Shown here in pieces: positions 29,516 through 40,146 of a DNA stretch of 64,000 nt. The stretch is from Caenorhabditis elegans. Lineage: Eukaryota > Nematoda > Chromadorea > Rhabditida > Rhabditidae. Made by a program: the position numbers and the translations under genes. The stretch lies in assembly GCF_000002985.6 (NCBI RefSeq), contig NC_003283.11, forward strand, positions 5,828,001-5,892,000, read 5' to 3'. The stretch's first letter is position 1. Each line of letters starts with the position of its first letter. Below the pieces are notes generated by a model that made no database searches, was not told the origin of the DNA, and saw only the letters and a list, made by a program, of their open reading frames with translations.

Positions 29516-29899
29516 ATGGTAAGTTTTAGCAAAATAAAAGAAAATTCTGAAACTTTCAGAAAGTACTTATTAGCAAAAAATTTACAATTCTGCCAGCCAA
29601 CCCTATCCAAAAAAAACAACGTTAAGAAGTACACAACTCCAATTGTCCACAAAGCAACAAAAACAAGAAAAAAGCAGAATAAAGCTCAATTAATTGAACT
29701 GCCTAGGTCTCTGGAGAGGTTTCTTCTGGAACCGAAACGCGAACAAAATGGAATTTGGCCGCCGAAATTTATGAGTGGCACCGGAAAGAAAATCGTTTTC
29801 GGCCCTTTGTCAGAAAAAAGTGTTCAATTTCATTTGTCGGCGTTTTTGAGGATAAAACTAGAAAAAAAGGGCGTATGTGTGCTTTTCTGGTACTTATAG
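29516..29899 (+). CDS. Questionable ORF, 127 codons, basic product
   Basis: An uninterrupted frame (open from about 29426, first ATG at 29516 in an AAAATATGG context) in a strongly AT-rich region. The product is Lys-rich (KATKTRKKQNK) and contains PPKFMSGTGKK and ELPRSLERFLLEP; no signal or membrane segment. No splice sites tie it to other exons and no family is recognised. It is longer than most chance ORFs here but could still be one. Confidence 0.2.
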   Translation: MVSFSKIKENSETFRKYLLAKNLQFCQPTLSKKNNVKKYTTPIVHKATKTRKKQNKAQLIELPRSLERFLLEPKREQNGIWPPKFMSGTGKKIVFGPLSEKSVQFHLSAFLRIKLEKKGVCVLFWYL

Positions 29900-32800
29900 T
29901 TTGAGGGAAGGGAATCATAGGGCTACCGAAAAAATATTTTGCAACATTGTTTTTTCTTCTTTTTTCTAATTCTCCATCTTTGCACCAAGATTTTGTTAGT
30001 TTGAAATCAAATTATTAAGTTATCAAATCATCAAAAGAGACAAAAAACAATTCTTTCCTCTGGCTTCGGAGAAAATTGAAAACCTTCAATAGAAAGAAAT
30101 TTCAGAAAATAATAAACATGTATAAAAAATTAAATGAAAATTTTTTTAGAGATATCATATTCTAATATATCGCTGTGAAGAAAAAACACACAGACCAAGT
30201 TAAATGGCTCACAGTTGATCGGTTTTTCTAAACATTTTTCAAAAAAAAATAATGGGCCATGTGAGCAAATTTTAAACGCAAGCTGATCAAAATCAGAACA
30301 CAAAAAAACTTGAGATTTAAGATCATTTTGTAATATGACCCTGACAAAGAGGGATTTCCTAAAAAAACCAAAAAATGCGAAAGGGATTCACTGAAATTAG
30401 TGAAGCGCATTGCGTTGCCTCCCACCACAAAATGTACACACTCACGTCAGACAAGATTAAATTAGAGCTTAATGTAGAGAATATTGAACTTTTAGCCGGA
30501 TGGCTGCCTGGTGGGTTCATCTGATTCTAAACCAACCCCACCAGATTTAGAAACATACTAGTTGAAGGAGGATACATGTATCGGATGAATGATTGTGACA
30601 TTTCCGATGGAAAAGTCATGTACACACGACCGGTGATGAGAAAATGAAGAAAACCAAGCTAATAAGAAGGTGAGAGGAAAAATCCAGAAAGAAAAAAAAT
30701 AAGAAAAAAAACATGAGAAGACGATGAAATATTGACGGACTGCTAAAAGCTGGAATGAAGTGAGGTCTTGGTTCTTAGAAAAAATGAGCAGAAGGAAAAA
30801 AAGAAGACGAATAGGAAAAGAGGAGGAGCCGACTAGCAGGAGTCCACATATTTATAGTCGGCAATGAGGTAATGTTTTCAGATGAAGAAAACATAATAGG
30901 TAAGGGGTGGGGGTTAAGATGGATTATCACCAGAGGTTTATGCGTTGTAGACATGTTCTGATTTCATTGTTGAACTGTTGTTTTTGAAAAGTGGGCGACA
31001 ATTATTTTCGTTGATCCATTATTATTAATTAAAATTTAGTGTCTTCGGAAAGGAACATTTATGATTGTATTACTGAATTTTCTTTTACAATTAGCAACTT
31101 TCCAGCTCTTTTTGACAATTTTTCAAAAACTTTTCAATCGGAGCAATAAAATATTTCTCTAAATTTTAACACTATTCTTAGAATGAAAAATTGAACCAGC
31201 ATGTGGCCATTTTGTAGAATTGTTGGAAATAATTGCCGCCCACCCACGGTTGGATTTTGTGAATATTTTCAGCATTGTTGTCAATACCTTGCACAACCTT
31301 TTCTCTGAAAAGGAGTTATAGTACAAGCTCGAACACTTTCAATAGTCACAAAATTATGTAGGACGGAAAAAAAAATTGGTTTAGAATGAAATCTACCGAC
31401 TGAAACATCGGAAAGTGGCTGAAACAATTTCAGACTTATTTTGGTTTGCTTCATTAATTTTTGAAAAATTTGGAAAAAAATTAATACACTCATACACGAT
31501 AATCATACAAAAATGCTACACAAGTTTTTTTTTCAAAGTCTTAAGCAAAACTGCATTAAGATGTTTCTAGTGTATATTCGCAATCTTGAGGAGAAACATT
31601 ATTCCAATATTTCTGTAAATCTCTGAGCTTTTCGATAATCAAAAAAATTACATGCTGATTCTCTATAAAATTGATAACTAGCTTATGTCAATTCATTGAA
31701 TATTTTCAACGATCATATATGTTGTGCAAACTTTTCTGCGATCATCACTGCCAACACATCAAGCTCCATCTATTTTTAGACAAAAAACACGATGCTCCAC
31801 ACTTGTCAGAAACAGAAACATACAACATAACAACTTTTTAATCTATGCTCATCGAATCATTACGGTATTCAATTTCATCACGTGTTTTTATTCCACAAAA
31901 AATACAAATACACCGCCTCTTCGTTTTTCTGTTGTTATTGCTATCTTGCTCATTATCAATGAGAGAATAATAATGAGAGAACGACATGAGCTCGTCGTGC
32001 CAGACCAGAAAATCTCACGGACAGAAAACTTCCGTTTATGTGGGAGAATATTTGATTGAAAATTGGTAGAAAAATTGGGAAAAAAGACGAGAAAAATCCG
32101 GTCATATAAACAAAAAATGCATGAAGTCACAGTGCTGCACTTTAGAATTGGGAAACAGGTCCAACTTTTACAAGGATCGTTGAAACGAGTAATGTTGCAA
32201 AATGGGGTACAAGAGATGACATCGACGAAAAAAAAAAAACTAAAAATCATTCTAAAAGAGCCATTCGCGTGTCCACGCATTCCATGACTCGTGTCTTTGA
32301 AAAAAAACGATTGCCTGAATTGTAATGAGGCCAAAAATGCTAATAGAAGTGGATAACACAAAATTTGAAAATAAGGCGGAGCCGGGTCACTTCTAGAAGG
32401 AAGGAGGCATCATCTTCTGCAATTTTTCTTCAAATAATTAGATTCTGTTGTCTGAGAAAAAATGAAGATGCAGAAGTAAAGTTGGCGAAAGAAATCAAAG
32501 TATCATGTTTTGAACATACAAAGATGAGATGGACAATGAGCCCTGCATATGCATATATTCTAGAATCAAACACCAGAAATCATCATTTTTATAAAAAGCG
32601 AAGAATGTTTGATTTCTTCAGGATAGGTTCTTCAGAATCTGATTTCATTAGGAGAGTATGAACTGAAATTGAGATGAAAAGTCTTTTGTCAGTGCGTGGA
32701 ATTTCGGAAGAGTATGAGTCATAATCAAAAATCACAATTTTTTGAAATAAGAACAATTCAAAATTGCGATAATGTTTCCAGGGAATAGAAGGCATGCTTT

Positions 32801-32999
32801 GCGAATTAAAAAAAACTTTTCCTCAACAATTTGATGAGCATGTTCAAAATTTGTATGGTAGAGTTATCTGGGTTCCTAATGTTGGTAGGGGAGTTTTCAG
32901 GCAAACGTGCCTGCCTTCTGCTTACGTGTCTACTTTTTTTTTGGCGTAAACATCAGAACTTTGTGTAGTGTAAGTTTACGAACTTCATATTTTACACTA

Positions 33000-33947
33000 C
33001 AGGGTGGGCCAAAAGTATGGTAACACGTTTGCAGCTCTATAACTTTACTAGTGGAGAGAGTTATTACATCAATTTGTACAAGTTTTGTTCTCCATAAAAT
33101 ACTGACCAGATGAACGTTTTGAATTTTCAAAATATCCCCATCCGCATCGCTGCAGGCCTTCCGAACTTTTGAGATCACGACCTTTATGGCACGCAAGTCG
33201 GCATTCTGCGGGATTTCTACATTTTTCTCGAAGAATCCATCAAGTGTCTTACAAGTTTTTATAGTTCAAAGAATGCTCTTGGTCTAGAGATTCTTTAAAA
33301 ACAAAAATCCAAATAATTTCTATCACGGTATTTCTGTCACGGACTGCGGCAGTAGGTTAAGTCTTGAATGGCCTAGTCGCCAGAAAGATGGGTGTGAGCG
33401 GCGAGTAGCAGTATGCAGAAAAATTCATTTTAGTATTTTTCGAGACGTTTTGACCTGACTTTCCAGAATTTTTTTAGAAAATTGAGCTCGGATAATTTTG
33501 TGGGTCGTTACGCCTTGCGAAACCAAAAAAACTGAGTAAATTTCGCAAAGTTGAATTCATGAAATATTCAAAGGTTATTGCTAGGCGCCAGTGTCGACAC
33601 AGAAAATTTTTATATGCTACAAAAACAATTAAAAACGCTTCTTCACTTATTTAATTTCAAATTTAACATAAAAATCATACATCTGAAAATTATTGGCGTG
33701 CGTGGGAGGTCTGTTTGTGTGGGAAGTGCCGCGTGCCAAATTACCGTTTTTTCGAAAGGGTTCGCCAAATTGTCGAGGTGATAAAGATCGCACCTTATTG
33801 GGAAACATTACAAATTTTGAGTCAAATTGAAGGAAATTTATTCAGCTATCAGTATTCGATAGAAGAATGTACGTATGACGTGGCAGTCGCGCGAAAATCT
33901 CATGTAAAAGAGCGCTTCACGTGTTACCATACTTTTGGCCCACCCTG
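33000..33947. mobile_element. Decayed mariner-like (Tc1/mariner) DNA transposon, 948 bp
   Basis: The ends are perfect 29-bp terminal inverted repeats beginning CAGGGTGGGCCAAAAGTATG (33000-33028 and the complement at 33919-33947). They are flanked by TA on both sides (32998-32999 and 33948-33949), the target duplication of this superfamily. Inside, the minus strand near the left end retains a transposase C-terminal remnant. The length is below a full element (about 1.3 kb) and no complete transposase is open, so it cannot move by itself but could be mobilised in trans. Confidence 0.88.
33020..33250 (-). pseudogene. Mariner-type transposase C-terminal remnant
   Basis: The minus strand reads LDGFFEKNVEIPQNADLRA followed by IKVVISKVRKACSDADGD and ILKIQNVHLVSILW, then runs into the inverted repeat. 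This resembles the last part of worm mariner-like transposases. The catalytic part is missing or scrambled in the rest of the element. Confidence 0.6.
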
Positions 33948-33949
33948 TA

Positions 33950-36223
33950 GATAGGTCGTTTTAAAGGTAGGCAAGTATTGATATGTCTACATGGAACTCT
34001 TGAATACACTTCAAAAAACCAAAAAGGATTTTCTTCCGATTCTGTAAAATATTATAAATGTATAACAAGTTCCTAGAATAATGTTTTCTTGGTTTTTGTA
34101 GGTGAGCCAGGAGTAGGCGGCAATTATTTTTGGCTATTCTACAAAATTTTTTGAAATAAAAATATTTGCCCAACATGCCGAAATAGGTCAGTTTGTAGAA
34201 TAAGCGCCCACCATGTTTTTCAAAAACAATACGAAAACAAATAAGTAATAAATTAATGAAGAAATATGATAGATTCTGGGATAAGCCTTACCTAACTTTT
34301 TACTCTGATCATCTAATTGCGTTATACTATTCGTTTATTACAAGTTTTGTGTGTCATCTCAATTAGTTTTGCAGAATCCTCAAAAACATACACCTAAAAT
34401 AAGCATAGTTAGGGAAGAACTTACATGTTTTCACGAAAACTCGATTATTTTCAGTCTGAGTTTTTGGTATGGTTCATTTCCGACGAAAAGCACACCCAAA
34501 TGTGAAAATTTGGGGAAAATGGGGAATCTGGAAAAACATTCGAACCACTTCAACAATTGAGTAAAGTATTTTTTCCCGCGAAAACAGACATCGAAACTAC
34601 TATTTTTCGAGAAAGAATTAATCCGGTTGTTTTTGACTGAAACCGAGTTTGTGAAGACTTTTGAGCTTTTCAGTCAAATTGAATTCGTGTCTTCAAATGT
34701 GACCGACTAGGAATCCTAATCAAATAGGTATTCAAGAAAAAAAGAGTTGAAAAGGCAGTGATGTTTGGGATTTAAATGAAAAGAAGAAACTATAATTTAG
34801 AAAAGAATAGAAAGATTACAAGATAAAAAGTGAAACGAACAAATCCCCATCTGACAAAGTGATGGATAGGAACATGAGAATGCAAAATGACACCAGAAAA
34901 AGACGAGACATAGAGTTAAGATGCAACAATGTTTAAAAAACGAGGATTACGGTAGGTTGGAATGGAAGAGTTTAATTTCCGAAAGAAGAGAATTGATGAG
35001 AAATTGAAAGCGGGAAGGATGAAAGATGAAAAAGAAAGTGGAGCGACAAGAAGGTCGAATGCCTTCAGGGCACGGACGGGGTGGGGGAAATGAATAACAC
35101 TTGCAAAGGTTTCCTGGAGAACTCTGATGATTTCGTTGAAAGTCTGGCAAAAAGAAACATAAATGACACGGTGAAGCCAACATTTCACTTTTTTACTGCT
35201 TCCTGGTTTATCAGTAATCTCCGTTTAGTTGGTCTTCATCTCTGGGCCAAAATGTTTTATTTCCGTTTTTGTGACTGGAAAATTTGAACTCGATTTTTTG
35301 TGAGCTAAAAATTGAAATAATGAAAAGTTGTTTTTAAATTGGTAAATTCATTGAACGTTACGCAAATCTCAAAATGTATCGAGCTCGGAAAATTCGGTGA
35401 ATTTTTAAAATTAGATGTGCTCAGCAAACTTGGTAAATATGATATTTCTAGAAACTTTTTGGAGTCGAAACAAAATCGAAAATTAAATGTTTCCCATATA
35501 CTGGGAAATTTGCTTTTTTTTGAAATTACCGTGCGTGGCAAACGGCAAAATTGACAAATTTTCCTCACACCTCTAGAACAGATATAACAGTCCCAATTTG
35601 AAGTCATAATTAACAAGAGAATTTATGGAGCAATGGTTGGACTTTTCAAACAAATTTAGTGGGATCCGATAGTCACAGTAATAAAATACTTATACCTGAA
35701 ATGTTTTTTTCGTATCAATAAATATTTTCTTTATACATATAATCAGTTCTAAATATTTGAAAAAAAAACCATTGAACATTTTGTTATGTTTCAAATGAAT
35801 AAAAAATAACTCAATTTTCTGTGATTCCTTCTGTCAGAACCAACTTGTCAAGCACACGCATTTGCAACATTTTAAGAGTATCCCATAAACAATTATTTGC
35901 AAGAAAACCCCTGTGACATGAATCATATGATGAAACACGTAAGCAACCTTTCGATTCCTTTAATTTTTTTGCATTCATTTTCATTAGAAATTCATCACTG
36001 GCACTTTTGGAGGATATAGAAATAGAAAGTTTTGCTAAGATGTATTAGAAATTTTATGAGAGTTTTTGATCGAAACGAAAGAAATTAGAAAATTGTGGAA
36101 AACGAACGAAAGTGGGCAAAAAATGAGACAAGAGAAGGGAGGACATGAATTGAAAAATTGAGGCAAAGAGGACAAAGCTCCAAGACGGGATGATTGACGG
36201 GTCCAGGCAAGAAAGTTGAAACC
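33950..36223. other. Intergenic region
   Basis: No supported exon. ORFs on both strands around 34916-35188 are C/T-rich simple sequence without recognisable features. Nothing else seen. Confidence 0.5.
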
Positions 36224-36229
36224 TTTATT
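36224..36229 (-). terminator. Poly(A) signal of the Gly/Tyr-rich peptide gene
   Basis: Minus-strand AATAAA about 50 nt beyond the stop at 36280. Confidence 0.65.
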
Positions 36230-36279
36230 CATAAGGAGGTTACCACTATACAAATACTATTCATTTAAGAAAAAAGTGA

Positions 36280-37149
36280 TTATCCAATTAAAAACGAGAG
36301 CATATTTCCAACTAGTCCTCCACCGGCAGCCCAAATCGATCCAGAACCAACAATACTTCCAGGATAGTATCCACCCTGAAGAGGGAATATCCCATTAGTG
36401 TAAGGGTATTGGTAGCCAGTATAGCCAGCATATGAGTACTGAAACGTTTTGATTTTTGAGGCAACACTTTCAAAAGAAAAGGTTGATTGCGAATGTTGCC
36501 AGCACATGGGGTGGACTTTCTAACGTGCATTCAAAAATGTTGTTTTTGAAAAAAAGAAACTTGAGATATATTTCATCTATACCTTAGCCTTTGATGTACT
36601 TTGGGATTCGTAGATATGAGCCTGTCCAACAAATTTATAATGTTTTCGAAAAAATAAATAGGGAAATTTTTGTTAGAAAAAACATATTTTAAAATTGTTT
36701 TTTTCTGATTCAAAGTTAATTGTTCTAATTTTTCTTTTTTTTTTTCATAGTTTCTCTGAAAACTTTGTTCAATTCAAAAGTTTATCTCGCCGCTTCCAGA
36801 AAACTCAAATGGCGAAAAATTCAAACTAAAAAAATTAATCTTACAGGAGATCCGCCATATCCACCATACATTCCATTGTACATCCCATTGTACATTCCAT
36901 TATACATTCCATAATTTCCATAGTTTCCAACTCCATATGGATACTGCCTTCTTACTCTTTCACCAGAAGAATCTTTATTCAAAGATGGAGCAGGGGAACT
37001 ATTAGTGATTTCCTGAAATGACAAATTCAACTCATAAATTTTAAATTTTGATCAACTTGTATCCTTGATTGTATCACTGCACTGCTTGCAAATGATATCA
37101 GTAAAACAAATGACATCATTTTAAGAATACAATGTAAACAGGTTGTCAT
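36280..37149 (-). CDS. Secreted Gly/Tyr-rich peptide precursor, 139 aa
   Basis: Exons 37149-37057, 37012-36845 and 36438-36280, all in phase 0. Residues 1-25 form a signal peptide (MTTCLHCILKMMSFVLLISF). A short acidic/Ser propeptide follows, then the furin-type site ERVRR at about 49-53. The mature region is a YG-rich stretch starting QYPYGVGNYGNY (the Gln could form pyroglutamate), with four tandem MYNG/MYGG units, then YAGYTGYQYPY and a Gly/Ile-rich C-terminus. Layout and composition resemble worm nlp/cnc-type antimicrobial or cuticle-associated YGG peptides, but the repeat is not one I know. Antimicrobial or structural (cuticle, eggshell) roles are inferences. The donor of intron 1 (GTTGAT) is weak. 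The 406-nt second intron might hide another small exon. Confidence 0.7.
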
Positions 37150-38396
37150 AGTGAAAGTCAACTGAAAATCTGAAATGAAAATTGAAAATTGAAAACAATA
37201 CGACAAAAAATGGGGAAATAAAATACAGAGAGAAAATGGTCGAGAGTAGGATTAGAGGATTGCGTAAACTGAACATTTTCGGTAAACTGAATGTTTTGTT
37301 TGCCGAATGTTCACAATTATCGAATGTTTTATATTACATTTTTCAGCCAGATGTATTGCAAAAAAAAAGATGGAAGGAGAACTAGAATTCAATTACAAAA
37401 TTGAAAATATTTAAAGGGAAAGTGCAAACATAGTTTTCGACTGTGGTGTTTTGGGACGATAATGGTGGCATTTGATTTATTTTCAATCTTTAGAAAATGT
37501 CTGAAGAATAGAAAACATATGTTTCCAAAAGAAAACGGCATTCAAATGGAGTAGAAGGATTTACTTTGAACTGATTGAATTAAGCCTTCTATGTAGGCCT
37601 CACTAAAGACCTACGCCAGATTTGTGCCTGTCACAGTTATCAATGTACCCATGAACTATGTCTATTCGAAAATCTATATAGTACAAAGTCAATCACCTAA
37701 GCTCACGGAAACAAGCGGCAAGTAGGCGGTAGGTAGGCACGTAGGTAGCATGACTAAACGCACGCGCGCACGCATGTAGGCAAAATAAACGCGGCTGCTT
37801 AGGGTTTACTCAATTTTCTAAAAAAAAACTCTCTAAAAAGAGGTGAATCAGTTTTTTTTAATATAAAAATGAAACATGTTAATTTTCTAATGAAGAACTC
37901 AAAAAGCTTGAACACAAAAAAAATTACTGAAATTTAAAAAAAAGTACCCAGTTTTTGCAAAAAATTGTTGAAACTGTTCGACAAAGTAAGCTTATTCAAA
38001 ATAACAAATAAACGAAAAAATAAGCCTTTTGTATAATATAGCCCCAACAAGGTCAACATGCCCAGCCTTTTCACCTACAATTTTTGGATTAACTGCCTAC
38101 GAAGGGCAAATGGCAGTCAACACGATACACTCATAAAAAAGAAACGATTCATTCGAATTGAAATCAAAAAACAAATGGATGATTCAGATTCAGTAGATTC
38201 AAAACCTTTTTTGGTATGTATTGGGTGAGTTGAGCAGAAAACGGTGAAAAAGACTACAGATGAAAAAGCGAATGAAAGTGAAAATGGGCGCATACATTAG
38301 AATAGTTTAAGTGAAGGCATGTATATAGGTTATATACAGATAAGTCATAAATATGAGAATTTAGTGAGTGATTGGCACATGAGAAGAAGAATTGAG
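37150..38396. other. Intergenic region with dispersed repeats
   Basis: No supported exon. A cluster of GTAGGCAGGTAGGCA-like sequence at 37700-37790 includes an alternating CGCACGCGCGCACGCATG stretch that could adopt Z-DNA. The left part is the upstream region of the peptide gene. Confidence 0.5.
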
Positions 38397-40146
38397 CTAA
38401 TATGTTGGCCCACCATACGAAGAATAGGCTCCACCGCCCACCTGAAATTAGTTCATATTTTTGATGATCGTATATCGATTTCTGAGGTTTTGCACCAAAA
38501 GATGGATAATTGATTTTAATTTTTTTTGTTTGAAATTTTTGCGTTTTGAAAATACACCCTTTTTCTTATTTCAAATCTAGTCAAAAACGGCTACTAAAAA
38601 AACTATTTTTGGGGTTTTCATAGGTATTTCAAAACGCTGCAAAATTCCAATTTTCTTTACTACTCCTCAAAAATTACCTGAGACGGAGCATATCCACCCG
38701 CATTTCTGAATTCAGCGGCCTCTAACTCCTCTTTTCGCTGACGATTCTTTGATCTCTGATAACAACAAATCATGAGACACGTTCCAACCACAAATACCAG
38801 AAGAACGAACGCCAAAAGAACGTAGACTCCAGCCATCCAATGCTGATCCTTTGGACAGCATCCGTGCTCACAGCACTCTTGATCTCGTTCACATACCAGT
38901 GTTACTGTGTTGTTATTCGTTCGCTTCGCTTCGTAAATGCATCGAACGAATGATGAGAAGCCTCCTGGAAATTGGATTTTGTAAACCGAAACTTTAAAGA
39001 TATGGCGGGGTATATTATTTTGATCCGCTAAGAAAGTTGCAACTTCACTTTAAAGGTACACACTGTTTTTCTGAGTGGGTCTCGCCACGAACTCAGGCAT
39101 AGTGGTCGCTAAAAGCCAGAATTGACAATACAATATTTGGTACATAATTTCCCTTTTTTACCAATATACGGTAAAAATTGAAACGGTATTGTAAGATTAA
39201 TTGATTCAAAGATGGGTGATCACTGAATAAATTTTTTTAAAATTTTTGTAGGGCACCCAGACCTTTCAGAAGTTATAAAAAAAAGATTTTTCAACCATCT
39301 GCTCTTGTGTACCAAATTTTTGAGTAATCGGAAGGAATTGATAGGTACATGAGGTTTTTGATATGCTGATTCCAATACTAATACTTAACCGATACCGAAA
39401 CCCCTGAAGGATATAGACGTTGTGGGCACAGATCCAACTTTCAGCAACATTTGTGGCGACTCGATGACTAAAGTGCCCACACCAAAAGAAAACTTGAGTA
39501 GGCCTCAATGAAAATTTGATTTTTGTATTCAAAGTTATGAACGAATTTCCGTTATTCGGCACTCCCCGGGTTCAATTTGGTTCAATACCAAGTACCTAGT
39601 ACCTGCGGCACAACCTTGCCACGTAATCAGCGCCTAGACACAAAATGATTAAGCATGTTCGTTTCCCCTCATAAAATCCCCCTACTATGCTATTTGCACA
39701 CACGCACATGAACATGCACATTTTTCCATCTCTTCTCCTATATTTGCTCATCTCATTTATGCACTTTCTTCATCAACCGAACCGAGCAGCTACTAACCTT
39801 CCAATTCCATTCTGATGAATTTCCCAATAGTTCCATGTTGAAAAACCTCATCTGGTCCTGTTCCAGCCACTTGACCCATTTGCTGGAGCTGTGCAACATT
39901 ACTGTTTGAGGATGATGACATTACTAGTTCGGGACCAAGTGCTGCGTTTTGACTGGAATTGGTTCAGATTTTGAGGAACAAAAGTTGGAAACGGGAGAAA
40001 TGTAGAAAAGAGAAATTAAAAACGAAGAAAATCATACGCAAAAAGAGTGGGATTGCTTTGAGCTCCTTTGCTCGATGGCAAACCATCCCACCGGTTGCCA
40101 CGGGATCCAAACAATTGAGATGAAATTTTGAAGAAAGTTGGGGAAA
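38397..40146 (-). CDS. Cys-rich single-pass membrane protein (family member A), 5' end missing
   Basis: Four exons can be joined in frame: 40146-40038, 39952-39798, 38964-38678 and 38441-38397. The N-terminal part reads SPTFFKISSQLFGSRGNRWD and on through a Gln/Ser-rich stretch. The third exon holds a Cys-rich ectodomain (CIYEAK ... TVTLVC ... QECCEHGCCP), a transmembrane helix (VYVLLAFVLLVFVVGTCLMI), CC at the inner face, and a charged RSKNRQRKEELEAAEF. The tail ends YSSYGGPTY. It shares its Cys pattern and exon phases with the gene at 53847-54296. Similar CC-x3-CC ectodomains occur in Shisa/WBP1-like and nematode CX-module proteins, so I place it there tentatively. The first exon here begins in phase 1, so a start exon must lie further upstream (40.2-41.3 kb); I found no convincing signal peptide. 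Confidence 0.65.

Larger units (their letters stand above)
27323..32997. other. Gene-poor region
   Basis: No firmly supported exon. A possible non-coding 5' exon of the small membrane protein gene ends at about 28280 (minus). Contains a perfect short palindrome at 27981-28009 and an unusual 127-codon ORF at 29516-29899 (listed separately). The rest is AT-rich with polypurine stretches near 30660-30830. Confidence 0.5.

Noticed and set aside
34916-35188. Minus-strand 90-codon ORF with an ATG
   Set aside because: C/T-rich simple sequence, no splice partners, no recognisable features.
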